In this document: positions 22,583 to 34,957 of the stretch, one piece after another
Position numbering within the stretch: position 1 is the stretch's first letter
How the letters are laid out: every line of letters starts with the position of its first letter
Assembly: GCA_947650365.1 (NCBI GenBank)
Contig: OX393549.1
Span: 33,721,575-33,785,574 of the forward strand
Direction: 5' to 3'
Length of the DNA stretch: 64,000 nt
Source: Chamaelirium japonicum
Lineage: Eukaryota > Streptophyta > Magnoliopsida > Liliales > Melanthiaceae
Program-made: the position numbers and the translations under genes
The notes under the pieces: model-generated
Told to the model about the DNA's origin: nothing
Database searches by the model: none
What the model saw: the letters and a program-made list of their open reading frames with translations, nothing else

Positions 22583-25409
22583 CATCTCTTTAAACCATTC
22601 AGCAAATTTGTTCATGTGCTTCCGCTCAATGTTATTCACACCAGATCTCGTGATCTCCTCTACGTGCTGACTATAAACATAAAACATAATGCTCAGGCAT
22701 TTAGATGAATTAAGAATATTATTTAATGCAGTATGCTAAGTTTTTAAAAAAAACTTACTCAATATATGGAAAGAGTTCCATGCAATTCTGTAACACATAG
22801 AAGTGAGCCTGATTTATTTTAGCATTGGTAAGGAAGTACGCGCGGCCTCCTGCTATCGGACGACCGGTGGAGGAAAAAATAGACAAGGTTGCTTCAGGGT
22901 GTATCTGACCTCCATCAAAATTTCTTTCCGGCCGATTGAATCGGGTCTCGATACCACTAAGATACCTTGAACAGAATGTTAAACATTCTTCCGCGATATA
23001 CCCTTCGGCAATAGAACCTTCTGGATAATCCTTATTCCGTACGTATGACTTGAGTGTACGTAAATACCTGATAAATAAATACTTACATTATTTACGTCCA
23101 ATATATAACGGTCAAAAACAAAAATAAACTAACGATGATTGCGTCAATATATAGATTTAGTAAATGACTCACCTCTCAATAAAATACATCCATCTGTATT
23201 GAACTGGTCCACCAAGCTTATCCTCTGCTGCTAGATGAATAAGGTGGTGCATCATAATAACGAATAATGCTGGCGGAAATATTCTCTCGAGCTTGCAAAG
23301 AGTCAGAGCTATTTGGTTCTCAAGTTTTTCGAGGATGTCTAACCGCAATGCTTTCGAGCATAACTCCTTAAAGAAAATGCAAAGTTCAATTATGGCTTCA
23401 GATATGTTTTCTGGCATGAGGTCAAGTACTGCAATAGGCATAAGTTGTTGTAATAGCACATGACAATCATGACTCTTTAGACCCGAAACCTTCCGTTCGT
23501 CAAACTTGACAGAACGAGATATGTTTGATGAATAGCCGTCCGGAAATCTTATGTCCATGACAAACTGACAAAAGGCACTCTTCTCCTTTGCATTCATCGT
23601 ATAGCATGCAGCTGGCACTTTATACACATCCCCAGATTTTATTGGGTGCAGATTTTTCCTAACGCCCATATCTTCCAGGTCGAAACGAGCGTTTAAATTA
23701 TCCTTTGTTTTGTCTGCTATGTTCATCATTGTTCCGAGGATAATTTCACACACATTCTTCTCTATATGCATAACGTCAAGGTTGTGCCGCAACAAATTGC
23801 TGCTCCAATATGGCAATTCGAAAAAAATACTTTTCTTCGTCCACCCTAAGTATTTTTCTCTAGATGTCCCTTTCCTTTTCTTCCCTGGTATTTTTCCGAA
23901 TGTCACATGCGGAAGGTGCTGTAACTGTTGCAATACATCGACACCAGACAACTTTTTCGATGGAGGTCTTCTATCTGGATTGCCGTCAAATGATTTTTTC
24001 AACAAGCACCACCTATGATTAATTGGTAGGAATCTACGATGACCCAAGTAACATTGTTTTCTACTACTTTTTAGTTGTCGTGACGTAGTTTCCTCGTTAC
24101 ATACCGGGCAAGCCATCTTACCCTTGGTGCTCCATCCGGATAGATTATCATATGCTGGAAAGTCATTAATTGTCCATATCAAAGCGGCACGCAATCGAAA
24201 GTTGTTCCCAGTGTATGCATCATATGTTTCAATGCCGATTTCCCACATATCCTTCAACTCCTCAACTAAAGGTTGCATATATACATCAATTTCATTTCCA
24301 GGAGCACGAGGACCAGGAATAATCATAAACAATATAAAATTAGTCTGTTTCATGCACACCCACGGTGGTAAATTATATGGAATGAGGACGACCGACCATG
24401 TGCTGTAAGAAACACTCATGTTCCCAAATGGATTCATCCCGTCACTTGCTAGACCAAGTCTAACGTTTCGTGAATCAGAAGCAAACTGCTCATGAAGTTG
24501 GTCAAAATTCTTCCATGCCTCTGAGTCTGCTGGATGCCTCATTACACCATCATCAACACGTTGTTCCTGATGCCATCGCATATCTTCAGCTGTCTTTTCT
24601 GACATAAATAGTCGTTGCAGTCTCGGCTTCAATGGAAAATAACGTAGGGATTTATCTGGGATTTTTTTACCATTCTCTTTCCATCTGCATTGACCACATA
24701 TTGGACAATGGGTCTTTGAGGCATTATCCTTCCAGTACAGTATGCAATCATTTTTGCATGCATCTATTTTAATGTAATCAAGGCCAAGGTCACGAATTAT
24801 TTTCTGACACTGGTTGTAATCAGAAGGCAGTGTGTGACCATCAGGGAGAGCATCGGTAAGCAGCTCAAGTAGCATCTTAAAGGATTTAATGCTCCAACCA
24901 TTTAGACATTTTATGTGTAGTAGTTTAACGATGAATGACAATGTCGTGAATTTATTACAACCAGGGTATAGCTTCTGAGATGCATTATTAAGAATTCTTG
25001 TATACCTATCTGTATCCGCATCTATCCGATCTTCACCATGTATAGCGGGTTCATCATCCATGACATCTTCAAATATATTTGGCAATCCTAAGGCAGCATC
25101 TATTAACCCATGCATGTCATCTATTTCTGTTTCAGTTTCACTAGATATTTGAGGTGGAACATAAGTTTCCTCTGGCATCTTCCATGTTCTATAACCTGGT
25201 TCTATACCAAATTGAAATAAATCAGCAATTACATCATCCCGGGATTGATATTGGATAGTTCTGTGGCGTTTACAAGGACAACGAATCATATCCCCAAGTG
25301 TTTCTCTGCTAAATAGATAGTTGACAAAATGATTGACCCCATTCCTATAATCCGCACTGGCTCTATTACTGTCAACCCAACTCATATCCATAGCGTAAGG
25401 TACCTTCAA
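22583..25409 (-). CDS. TNP2-type CACTA transposase, 3'-truncated
   Basis: This is the DDE-type transposase of En/Spm elements, which cuts at CACTA ends. Exon 1 (25409-23173) starts with a transposase-associated domain (MDMSWVDSNRASADYRNG, then CPCKRHRTI), followed by the Transposase_21 core: CPICGQCRWKENGKKIPDKS, LRYFPLKPRLQRLF, MSEKTAEDMRWH, NPFGNMSVSYSTW, GPRAPGNEIDVYMQPL, NDFPAYDNLSGWSTKGK and LLRHNLDVMHIEKN. The splice sites give exon 2 (23067-22759; a DUF4218-like segment with PEGSIAEGYIAEECLTF) and exon 3 (22670-22583; HVEEITRSGVNNIERKHM). The introns have GT/AG borders and join in frame. After exon 3 the satellite array begins and no C-terminal exon is visible. The reading frames are intact. 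Confidence 0.9.
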
Positions 25410-28049
25410 TTAAAATATAAAGATTAATAAATATTAGAGATAGAACCATATGCGATATATCAGCCAAAGTTTAAACAGGAAAAATAGCAAAAGACAAATT
25501 GATGTATACTGCAAAATTACAAGGCCTAAGAAATCAAGTAACAACAAAATTCAAACATTAATTCAATAATTCAGTGCAGTTGGAATCATGCTGAGTCAAT
25601 GTCAAATAGAGAGGATTTACAAGTGTTATATGAGGGTCGGAATAGGTATGGAATGAGAGAGAGAGAGGTGTAGGAATAGGTTTGGAACGAAAGAGAAGGC
25701 CAATAAGGATATAAATACAGTACCGGGTAATATACTAAGTTGTAAACCAAATATTTGTTTAAACATTAAATAAATACAAATATCCTAAAAGTCAATTAAA
25801 AATAGGAATATTTATCAGTCATATGATGTGACTAATAAATTTAAGTTGAACTAGGCTAAACACAGGTGAACCAGACTCAACAGGTGGGTTGCACTACTGA
25901 CTGAAGTGGGCTAAACTACTCCAAAGAGGTGGGCTGCACACACACCATGCACTGCTCGCTGTGATACCAGGACTGAAGTTTCTTGACAGGTTCCTCCCTT
26001 ACCAACCTAATCTTGATGTGACAAGACTTGGATAACGATGTTGATTGCTTTTTAAGTTGTACAAAATTGTGTCCACGAAGTCCAAAAGTTACCCTCAAGG
26101 ATTGTTTTGAAGATAATTTGTTCCTTGTTTTGGAATAGGTATGGATATTGTCCACTCTAATTTGTAGAGAATAAAAATTCCTACAATGAATGACCTTTTA
26201 TTCAAAGTTCCCATCATTTTTGGTTGTCCATTAGCATAAGGAGAAAGGAATTTGACCCCAAAGAATCAGATCCGAGCCAACATTGGAGGATTCAGCTTTA
26301 TTAAAGCAAACAAACCAACATATATTAACATTAAAAACATGACCACCAAGTGTTATTGTATATCCTACCTTTCCATTTATCCTCAGAGCCAAATTCTACT
26401 TGGGAGAGAGAGAAGGTACATTAGCATGACCTACTGGGTTGCCTTGCCTTAAATGGCATAATGGTCTGTCACAGAGCAGGATTACTGAATAAAATTTCAG
26501 ATTTTATCTTTCTTCTTCATCTCTATCTTATTCTATCCCTGTTAGGCTAAGACTTTTGTAAAATCAGTATGGATTGAGATATCAGAGGAGCTTAAATCTG
26601 TTGTTAAATTTTACAAAAGCTTCATTTGGCCTGAGAGTTGAGATAATTTGCTTCTCCTGCTACATTGTCGAGCCAAAATTCTATTTTGACTATATCACCT
26701 CAGCTTCAGCTTCATCTTTATGCATTTTCCACCTAATCCTAAAGTCTCACTTCTTGGGAATATTGCTCTAGCTATTTTGAGCTACATGGAGGATATTTTG
26801 TATATCAGCTAATGCATTATGTGTGTGATTTAATCGAAGAATAAAAATAGTACTGTGATGCTTAAAAGGTAAATTCATTAGGCACATAGGCCATGTGGCC
26901 AGTAATACATAGGCCATGCAAACCAAAATCAGACCTCCATGTGCAGCTTAACTAGGCAGAAAATAACTTGACAGTTAATTACTGCATTATCATTGCAAGT
27001 CCATTACATGAAACATGGCATCTATCCATAGGGAGATGAAAAGGACTTGCATAACTTATTATATGGAGTTGGCATAGATTGGGTGGCATGTCATGCTTTT
27101 TTGAGAAAACAGAAATGACAAAAAAAATTTCTTAAATTTTTTTTTAAAATTTCTTAAAAATTTCGACCACGACCATTACAGACTCAGCCAGAGACTCATC
27201 TTACACCCCATAATATGAATGTCATAGAGTATGAAATCTATAAGTCATTATTGAGTATTTAGGCTCATCTTATACCCATATTAGTGCATGTTATAGCTTA
27301 TCAAATCTAGCAGATATTAGAAAGTATCTGGAAATCAACTGCCTTATGCTCAACTATAGGATAATAGGTACAAAATTAATTATCAAATATGCAAGAACTC
27401 ATGTACATGTGCGGAACTTTCAACAATCTGTAAGATTAATTAAACAAGCATAGATGAATTCTATATGTTTTTAACTCCTGCAGTAAAACGTAATTGTTCA
27501 TTGAAGAGATCTGTGAAAAAAGAGGTGCAAATCGTTTCACTAAGTAATGTATCTTCTATTTGTCTTTCAGTTATGAGAAAAACAAAATAAAGCAACAAAT
27601 TAGCAAAGGCATCAAGGTGTATGCATACAGCTTCAAGCCTTCATGAAGGCTTAAAGATCAATAGTATTATGCAAATCTTCAAGCCTTGTTCAAACAATGA
27701 TCCTTCTTTGTGGATCTCAATTCCAAATAGGGATCAAGGTGTAGAAAGTTTTTTTTTTTTTTAAAGAGAGATTTTAGATGTTTAAAGCTAGCAAAAAAAA
27801 AAAAAAGAAGAAGCAAATGGGGTTGATCACCAATCCATACATACCTCAAGCGGCAGGCGAAGGGTCCGTCACGAGCAATGAACAATCGGCAGCCGGGACA
27901 GATCATCGACGATGGGAATTTTGTAGCTAGGGTTTTGGCCTCGTTGCTGCTCGATGGAGCTGGAGACGATCGTGTGCAGTTCGCGCGCATGCAAAACTCC
28001 CAAAATTGTAAATTTTCGCGCGGCCTTAATTTCCAGATCTGGCGCCCTT
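25410..28049. other. CACTA region upstream of TNP2, no gene recognised
   Basis: The sequence is AT-rich, with short open frames of no recognised family. It should hold the transposase promoter and leader, and in complete elements of this superfamily may hold a second gene, but I could not identify one. A run of T followed by A-rich tracts lies at about 27750-27810. Confidence 0.5.
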
Positions 28050-28353
28050 GATTTGCGGCGGAGCACAACTGCAGCCGATTCCCCTATCTTTTGCGGGGGA
28101 GCACAACCGGCCGCCGATTTCATCCTACAATTCAGGCGAAGCATACCTGGCCGCCGAATTCCTAATTTCATCTGCGGCGGAGGCAAGTTTGCCGCCGAAT
28201 TCCGTCTCCAATTGAGGCGGATCGACGGTAGCCGCCGGCTTTCCATCATTCTCTGCGGCGGAGCCGAGAGGGCCGCCGATTCTGACTTCATTTGGTGCGG
28301 AGCTGCTATGGCCGCCGATTCCGCCGCCGATTCCGCTCGCTTCTGTTGTAGTG
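28050..28353. repeat. CACTA right subterminal repeats (GCCGCCGATTCC type)
   Basis: About eight copies of GCCGCCGAATTCC/GCCGCCGATT and CTGCGGCGGAG alternate up to the terminal GTTGTAGTG. The motif is only loosely similar to the CCGTCGGTAATA motif of the left end. Confidence 0.8.
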
Positions 28354-28435
28354 ATTTATTTTGAATTGTCTCTGCTTTTTATGAGTAAATTTGAACTTTA
28401 TTCAATTTTTCGTATCGCTGTTTTATACCATGGTT

Positions 28436-28501
<66 letters not shown>

Positions 28502-29231
28502 AAAAGTACTCACATTGGTGCCTGGTTTTTTTTCTTTTCCCTGCAGACCTAGGGGCCAAGGCCGGCCGACAATGCAGCAGAAGAGATATTGACCACTTAA
28601 CTTGTAAAAGTGTGAGACTATGGAAGACTTTGTCCTCTGATTTATGTTCAGCATTCCTTCACATAATTTCTTGCCCCTTCCTCATTAGTCACGAGCGAGC
28701 CATGCCATCACCGGATACATGGTGACCTTTTCCTCTTCCGGGGCACGGACAGCCATCCGGGTTCTCCTTCGCATCACCGGATACATGCCTGTTGTCCGGG
28801 CCTGAGCTACATGCAAATTCTCCTAATCTTGGATTTTTCCTAATTTTTCAACAATTTGAAGGTTTGATTCATGGATGTTGTAGCAATGGAAAGTTTTTTT
28901 TTTTGGGTGGTACATGGACCCTAGCTAGGGACCCAATAGTCATCACCACACAGATGTGCAGTTACACCACAGGAAGTCATCACCACCTGGCCCACAGGAA
29001 GCCACTGCGCCGAGTAAAGGGAGGGAGGGGCCTGCCAGCATGTGCGGGCGGAGAACGGGTGTTGAACTGCCCAGTAGAAAGGGTGACAATCTTATACAGG
29101 CATTTCTCATCATAATTTTTTTTGGGGATTTGCAAACTCATCCCAAGTCATAGGTTAATTATTGCATATACTTTTCAATAATTGCATATACTTCCACACA
29201 CAGGCTGTCTGTTTCGACGTAAGTGGCTGTA

Positions 29232-29315
29232 GAAACCGTCAGTTGTTTATTTCGAGATCAGTAGCCAAAAAGTGAGTTTTGGCTACTGATCTCGAAATAA
29301 ACAAACGACGGTTTC
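29232..29315. repeat. 39-bp-arm hairpin next to the telomere-like block
   Basis: The arms 29232-29270 and 29277-29315 are inverse copies with two mismatches and a six-base loop AGTGAG. Confidence 0.9.
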
Positions 29316-29324
29316 TAAATACTT

Positions 29325-29480
29325 TTGGCTTCAAAATCTCACTTTTTCAACGATCACTTCCAGATAGGGAAAAGGCTTCAAAATCTCACTTTTTCAACGA
29401 TTTTGAAGCCTTTTGATCTAAAAGTGAGATTTTGAAGCCTTTTTCAATGATACTTTTCCCTATCTGGAAGTGAGATTTAT
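29325..29480. repeat. second foldback with internal duplication
   Basis: CTTCAAAATCTCACTTTTTC and CTTCCAGATAGGGAAAA recur in both orientations, so that 29325-29400 pairs with 29405-29480. Confidence 0.8.
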
Positions 29481-29509
29481 GTGGTCTACATAAAACTTTT
29501 TAAGCTTTC

Positions 29510-31585
29510 TGCCCCCTAATCTGTCTAACCCTAACCCTCTAAACCCTCCTAACACTAACCTACCCCTAACCCTCTCCTAACCTCCTAACGCTAACCACTA
29601 GTACCCTAATCCTAATAACCCCTAAACGTGCCCTAACCCTCATAACGCCAGCCCTAACCCTCCTAACGCCACCCCTAACCCCTAAACCTACGCGCCACGC
29701 CTAACCACCCTACACCCCCTAACCCCTAACCCCAGCCGGCCCCTACGCCCCCTAACCCCTTAGGACCATACGCGCCCTAACCCCTAACCACCCCAACCCC
29801 GTAACCCCTAACCCCAGCCACCCCCTAACCCCCAGCTCCCTACGCCCCCTAACCCTAACCCACGCTTAACCCCTAAACCTACCCTAACCCCCTCCTAACC
29901 CCTATGCCCTACCCCTACCCTCGCTACCCTAACCCCAGCCACAGCCACCCCCCCCCCCCCCCCCTAATCCTAACCCCTACGCCCTACGCCTACCCTCCCT
30001 CGCTACCCTAACCCCAGCCACCCCCTAACTCCCCCTACTCCTACCTCCTAACCCCCCACTTCACCCCCTAACCCCCCCTAACCTAACCCACGCTACCCCT
30101 ACCTCCTAACCCCTAAACCTACCCTAACCCCCCTCAATCCTAACCCTCTACGCCTACGCCCTAACCCTAACCCACCCTACCTCCTAACCTACGCTAACCC
30201 CCCTCAATCCAAACCCTAAACCCCCTAACCCCTAATCCCTAACCCCTAACCCACCTAACCCTAACCCCAACCCCCACCTAACCCCCCCCCCCTAATCCTA
30301 ACCCCTAAACCTACCCTAACCCCCTCCTAACCCCTATGCCCTACCCCTACCCTCGCTACCCTAACCCCAGCCACAGCCACCCCCCGCCCCCCCCCCCCCC
30401 CCTAATCCTAACCCCTACGCCCTACGCCTACCCTCGCTCGCTAACCTAACCCCAGCCACCAGCCACCCCCTAACTCCCCCTACTCCTACCTCGTAACCCC
30501 CCACTACACCCCCTAACCCCCCCTAACCTAACCCACCCTACCCCTACCTCCTAACCCTAAACCTACCCCTAACCCCCCTCAATCCTAACCCTCTACGCCT
30601 ACCCCCTAACCCTAACCCACCCTACCTCCTAACCTACGCTAACCCCCCTCAATCCAAACCCTAAACCCCCTAACGCCTAACCCCTAACCCACCTAACCCT
30701 AACCCTAACCCTAACACCCACCTAACCCCCCCCCCCCCCCCCTAATCCTAACCCCAGCCACCAGCCACCCCCTAACCCACCCTACCCCTACCTCCTAACC
30801 CCTAAATCTACCCTAAACCTACCCTAACCCCTCTACGCCTACCCCCTAACCCTAACCCACCCTACCTCCTAACCCCTAAACCTACCCTAACCCCCCTCAA
30901 TCCAAACCCTAAACCCTAACCCCTAACCCTAACCCCCCCCCCCCCCCCCCCACCCACCCCTCTAATCCTAACCCCTACGCCCTACGCCTATCCTCCCTCG
31001 CTACCCTAACCCCAGCCACCAGCCACCCCCTAACCCCCCCTACGCCTACCTCCTAACCCCCCACTACACGCCCCCCTAACCCTAACCCACCCTACCCCTA
31101 CCTCCTAACCCCTAAACCTACCCTAACCCACCTAACCCTAACCCCCTACCCTTAACCCTAACCCTACCTAAACCCACCCCCTAACCCTAACCCTAAACCT
31201 ACCCCATAACCCTAACCCTAACCCTAACCCTCGCCCTCGCCCTACCTAAACCTACTACCCCCTAACCCTCCCTTCTAACCCCCTAAACCCTAACCCTACC
31301 CTAACCCTAACCCTAAACCTACCCCCTAACCCCTAAACCTACCCCTAAACCCTTCTAACCTCCTAACCCACTCCTAACCCTTAACCCCTAACCCTAACCC
31401 TAACCTCTCTAACCTCCTAAACCCTCATAACTAATCCTAACCCACCCTTAACCCTAACCCCGCCCCCCCCTAAACCCTAACCCTAACCCTAACCCTCCCC
31501 CTCCCCCTACCTAAACCCACGCCAACCTACGCCCTTAACCCTAACCCCTATCCCTAACCCTAACCAACCCTAACCCTAAACACCA
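29510..31585. repeat. interstitial telomere-like block 1 (degenerate CCCTAA)
   Basis: About 2.1 kb of degenerate CCCTAA/CCCTAAC units occur with the C-rich strand on top. Clean short runs of CCCTAA are seen near 30700, 31190-31230 and 31480, along with variable C runs up to about 20 bases and longer duplicated blocks (for example 29880-30180 resembles 30300-30640). A terminal telomere would be more regular, so this is an old or error-prone internal block. Confidence 0.9.
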
Positions 31586-31716
31586 AAATTTTATTAAAAC
31601 ATCGAGAATAAAAGAAACTATCGGTATTCATTCCCTTAAACAACCTAGTCTGTCATTATCATGAGATGGTCATATCTTAATGACGTCACATTGTCATTTC
31701 AGAAGCTTAGCCCCCC

Positions 31717-33850
31717 TCAGTGAGAACACACCTTACGTCCTACGACAGAGATTCCGGACATCTGCGAAACAAGCATACAAGGGATGAAATGTTCTAGACT
31801 AATATTCACAACGAGGGCCTTGGCTGAGAGTCTCCTATCAAAATCAAGGTACACTGGCATCGTTAGCATCTTGAGCTTTGGAATGTTGGTAAGCCTCTGT
31901 CTTTTAGTCCATCTGCTTGAAGTCTCCACAATTCCAGATTTTGCAACTACAAGTTACAAAAAGTTTGAATTAATATCGACTTGAGTACCCAAATTCAGCT
32001 TCTTAAACAATTAACAATTTTAACAAGGACTACTTCTAACCCTTATTGAGGAACTCCTGCAAGAGCTTGCACTTTGATCCGAAGCTCCCCGACGAGTAGG
32101 CAAGGTATCTTTCGTTTGTGAGTCGAATGCAGGGTTGTCGATGAGGGCATTGACAGTGTGGGCCTTGAGACACATAGCTGGTGATCAGGTTCGTAACATA
32201 CTCCACATTGCTGCCGCCCTTTATCGTTGCGATCCCATTTACGAAGCTAACCTGAATAAACACGATCACAAGTTCTTGAGGCCATTCGAGAAAGTAACTA
32301 TGCATCACATTGCTCGAAAATAACCTGCCGGAACAAGCCTCCCACCGATCATTAACTTTCTCTGCGATCCTGATTTGCATCAACCATAACGAGAAAAACT
32401 TTGTCAAATCAATAAGAATTTAGAAACGATCAGCACAGAATCTGCTGAGTTCCAATCAAACCTCGGAATGGAGTCGGGCCTCGATTTGGAAGCGGTTTGG
32501 TTGAATGAGATCTTTATCAAAAGAAATGCTCAAAAACGCTTTCTCATAATTTCCTTAAAAGTTGGGAACAAAAAAGAGATCCGAAGAATTAAATAACAAA
32601 AATACATAGAAAAGAATTGTAGAAAAGAGGATCTAATCCCTAAAACCCCTATCAAGATCAGGGTAGTATTCAGTGATTTTTCTAAAAAATAATCAGAATG
32701 AAGAACCCAAAACTAGAAAGTGGAAAAATTAATGAGCAATACAGAAGCAATAGTCGAGAACAGAAAAGAGATAAAAAGAATTACAGAACAAAAATAAAAA
32801 TAAATTCTCATAAAACCCTATCTCCACAGATTTGAGAGACTTCATAAATGCATAACCCAAAACTCTGAATTTTTCTGTGATTTTTCTAAATAATGATCAG
32901 AATGAAGAACAGAGAAGAGATCAAAATTAATTACATAACAAAAATAACACAAATCTATAGAAAGGTAATGTAGACAAGAAAATCTAATCCAATCCATACA
33001 GCCCCCAACAAGATCAAGTTCACAAGAGAGGATTAGGGTATTCGGTGATTTTTATAAATAATGATCAGATCCACCCAAGTTATCTAAAAGAAACAAGAAA
33101 AAAATTTGGGAAAAAAGAATTTCAAGAGCATCAAATCAAGATCTAAGGTGCCATCGGCGGTCTGGATCACGAACCCGGGGGAGAAGATGTTGGAGAAGCT
33201 TGGCCCCGTAGCCGTTCCGCCCGCCGGTCGTCTTCTTGGTGAGGAGATGGCAGAAGACCCCCTCCTCCTGGTGGATCTCGATGGGGACTCCCTCCATCCC
33301 CGTTGTTGTAGACATTGCTGCAGTTGGCCTCGGGATCGATGCCGACCTTGACGGAATCCATGGAGGGATCCCGCTGCTTGTTGTCGGCGGCGTTGACGAG
33401 GATCTCGTCGAAGACCTTGTAGAGGCCCGGGAGGTAGGTGACGGTGCGGTGGACCATCTCGCCGCCCTCGTAGACCCAGAGGATCTGGGTGTGCCTCTCG
33501 ACGGAGCCGATGTAGGTGTCGGGGCGGAGGAGGACATCGCTCCAGCTGGGTCTTCTTCTTGGCCGCGGTCGTCGCGGCGATGCAGTCGGCGGCGGCGGCG
33601 TTGTGGGCGCTGCTGGACTGGAGGCGGACACAGAGATTGTGTTTGTGAGTGAGACTGGAGGGGGTTTTAATGAGACACTGCTGGACTGGAAGGGGGGCTT
33701 TAATGAGGCGAGCACAACGGTCGAAATTTCAGTCGAGGGGATTTGAATGGAGGGTGGAGGAGGTTCGCGATGGGAGATCGGACGGCTGAGATTGCTCCAG
33801 GTGGATTTTGTTTGAATTTGCTATGAAATTACATAACGATATTTGTCTCG
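31717..33850 (-). pseudogene. TOP2: TOP2 copy C
   Basis: This is a minus-strand topoisomerase II fragment. The ATPase exon (about 33715-33140) reads LLRPDTYIGSVERHTQILWV, YKVFDEILVNAADNKQRDPS and NNGDGG, then carries the same 4-bp frameshift insertion as copies A (second unit) and B. The next exon is reduced to about 50 bp (near 32500-32460). A further exon (32370-32040) keeps VSFVNGIATIKGGSNVEYV and ALIDNPAFDS but lacks the 24 bases for the RNHLWVFV segment. The TOPRIM exon (about 31930-31840) is scrambled and the next (MSGISVVGR) has lost bases. The upstream flank lacks the MULE-like insertion of copies B and D. Confidence 0.85.
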
Positions 33851-33907
33851 TGTGGCATGCCGATCAGACAACATCGTCGTGTAATGCTCGGCGTGTGCCG
33901 AGCGGAT

Positions 33908-34240
33908 GAATGTGGTGTCTGCTGGTTGTCTGGATGAAGACGTTGGATCCGAAGCCGCTCCACACGATCCTCGCGTGCAGCTACTTGGATCCGAAGCCGC
34001 TCCACACGATCCTCGCATGCAGCTACTCGCCTTGCGTCACGACAAGAGTGGTCCCTCGACGCAGGCGCTGAGAAGGAAGGAATAGGTGAAGCCTAGCGCC
34101 TCTTCTTCGCATCTGATTGTACAGAAGAAGGGAGGTTGCGCCGTCCGTGACCCAGATCATCTGGTTAAAGAGGGTGGTGGTGGGCTCCACCACCTAGTCA
34201 AAAGCTTGGGCTGCGCCGCCGGTGGCCCTGATTATCTGGT
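33908..34240 (-). pseudogene. PPR gene fragment 1
   Basis: The minus strand shows SLLLYNQMRRRGA and LHARIVWSGFGS, typical of PLS-class pentatricopeptide proteins. The LHARIVWSGFGS piece is duplicated in tandem (about 33950-34020) and stops interrupt the frame. It is a diverged copy of 34958-35220. Confidence 0.7.
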
Positions 34241-34663
34241 TGAAGAGGCATGTATGCTGGAATGGGGAAGCTTAAAGATGCACACCGCCTGTTCGACGAT
34301 ATTGCACACCGCGATGCAATATGTACACTGAGCCAAATCCAAACGGGTTATGACTCGAGCTCGAGTCATTCAAAGGCAGGCTAGTAGGGCTTCCATCAGT
34401 GCATCAAGAGAGAAAAAGAGTCTTTTTCTCTCTGAAGACAGAGAGAAAAAGAATGCCAACCACTTCTTTTGCAAAAGCAACCCACTTAAAAGATCAGTAA
34501 ACTCCATTTGATTTTGAAAATTTCACAATTACCCCTAATGCATGAGCTATACACAAACAATTGATCAAAACAAGATTAGTGAATGTTACAAGGAACAATT
34601 AACCTTAAAAACGTCTCTCTACACACCCCTTCCTTTTGATTAGCTGCTCATAGTGATCTAGTG
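34241..34663. other. spacer with GAGAGAAAAAG hairpins
   Basis: There is no gene. GAGAGAAAAAGAGTC and its inverse (34405-34455) can fold into short hairpins. Confidence 0.5.
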
Positions 34664-34957
34664 ACATGCGGGGCTGAGCTCCGCGCATCAAGCTTCTTCT
34701 GGGTCCTAAGTTTCAGGTCCATAAAGTTGGGCATCAGGCCGGGCTTCGTGATCTCCAGGTTCACGTCACTCTGGCCCGCTAGCATCCTGACGACGGCAGA
34801 CATGGGCGGCCGGAGCTTTCGGGATGTCCTGCGTGGAGAGCAGGCCGACCTTCAAGAACCTGTAGGCCTCCTCCGCGTTGAAGTCGCCACTCAGGGAAGA
34901 GTCCACAATCTTGGTTAGCTCCCCGCGCTCGTACAGCGACCACGTCCACATCACTAG
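34664..34957 (-). pseudogene. receptor-like kinase C-terminal fragment
   Basis: The minus strand reads MWTWSLYERGELTKIVDSSL, FNAEEAYRFLKVGLLSTQD, then after a +1 frameshift RPPMSAVVRMLAGQSDVNLE and ITKPGLMPNFMDLKL. This is kinase subdomain XI and the tail of a CRPK1-like plant Ser/Thr kinase. Catalytic subdomains are absent. It is fused head to tail with PPR fragment 2. Confidence 0.75.

Larger units (their letters stand above)
17964..28353 (-). mobile_element. CACTA (En/Spm) transposon region, 10.4 kb
   Basis: The left end CACTACAAAAAAAACAG (17964) and the right end, whose complement reads CACTACAACAGAAGCG (28353), are CACTA-type termini around a TNP2 transposase gene on the minus strand. 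The left 500 bp is packed with CCGTCGGTAATA subterminal repeats. The right 300 bp has a different GCCGCCGATTCC motif. The 3-bp flanks do not match (CAA left, ATT right), and the flanks come from different contexts: a SINAT intron on the left and subtelomere-like repeat on the right. So the two ends may belong to two different insertions. Confidence 0.8.
28354..29509. repeat. subterminal segment, duplicate copy 1 (pairs with 56166-57180)
   Basis: From ATTTATTTTGAATTG on, the sequence follows 56166 onward with indels: a CT/CA microsatellite (28440-28502), AAAAGTACTCACATTGGTGCC, GGCCAAGGCCGGCCGACAAT, a GGTGGTACAT stretch and CTTCCACACACAGGC. Both copies run into CCCTAA repeats. No protein is recognised. 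Two hairpins lie in the last 300 bp. Confidence 0.8.

Noticed and set aside
23710-24408. Plus-strand open frames within the transposase region
   Set aside because: They are antisense to the well-supported TNP2 exon.
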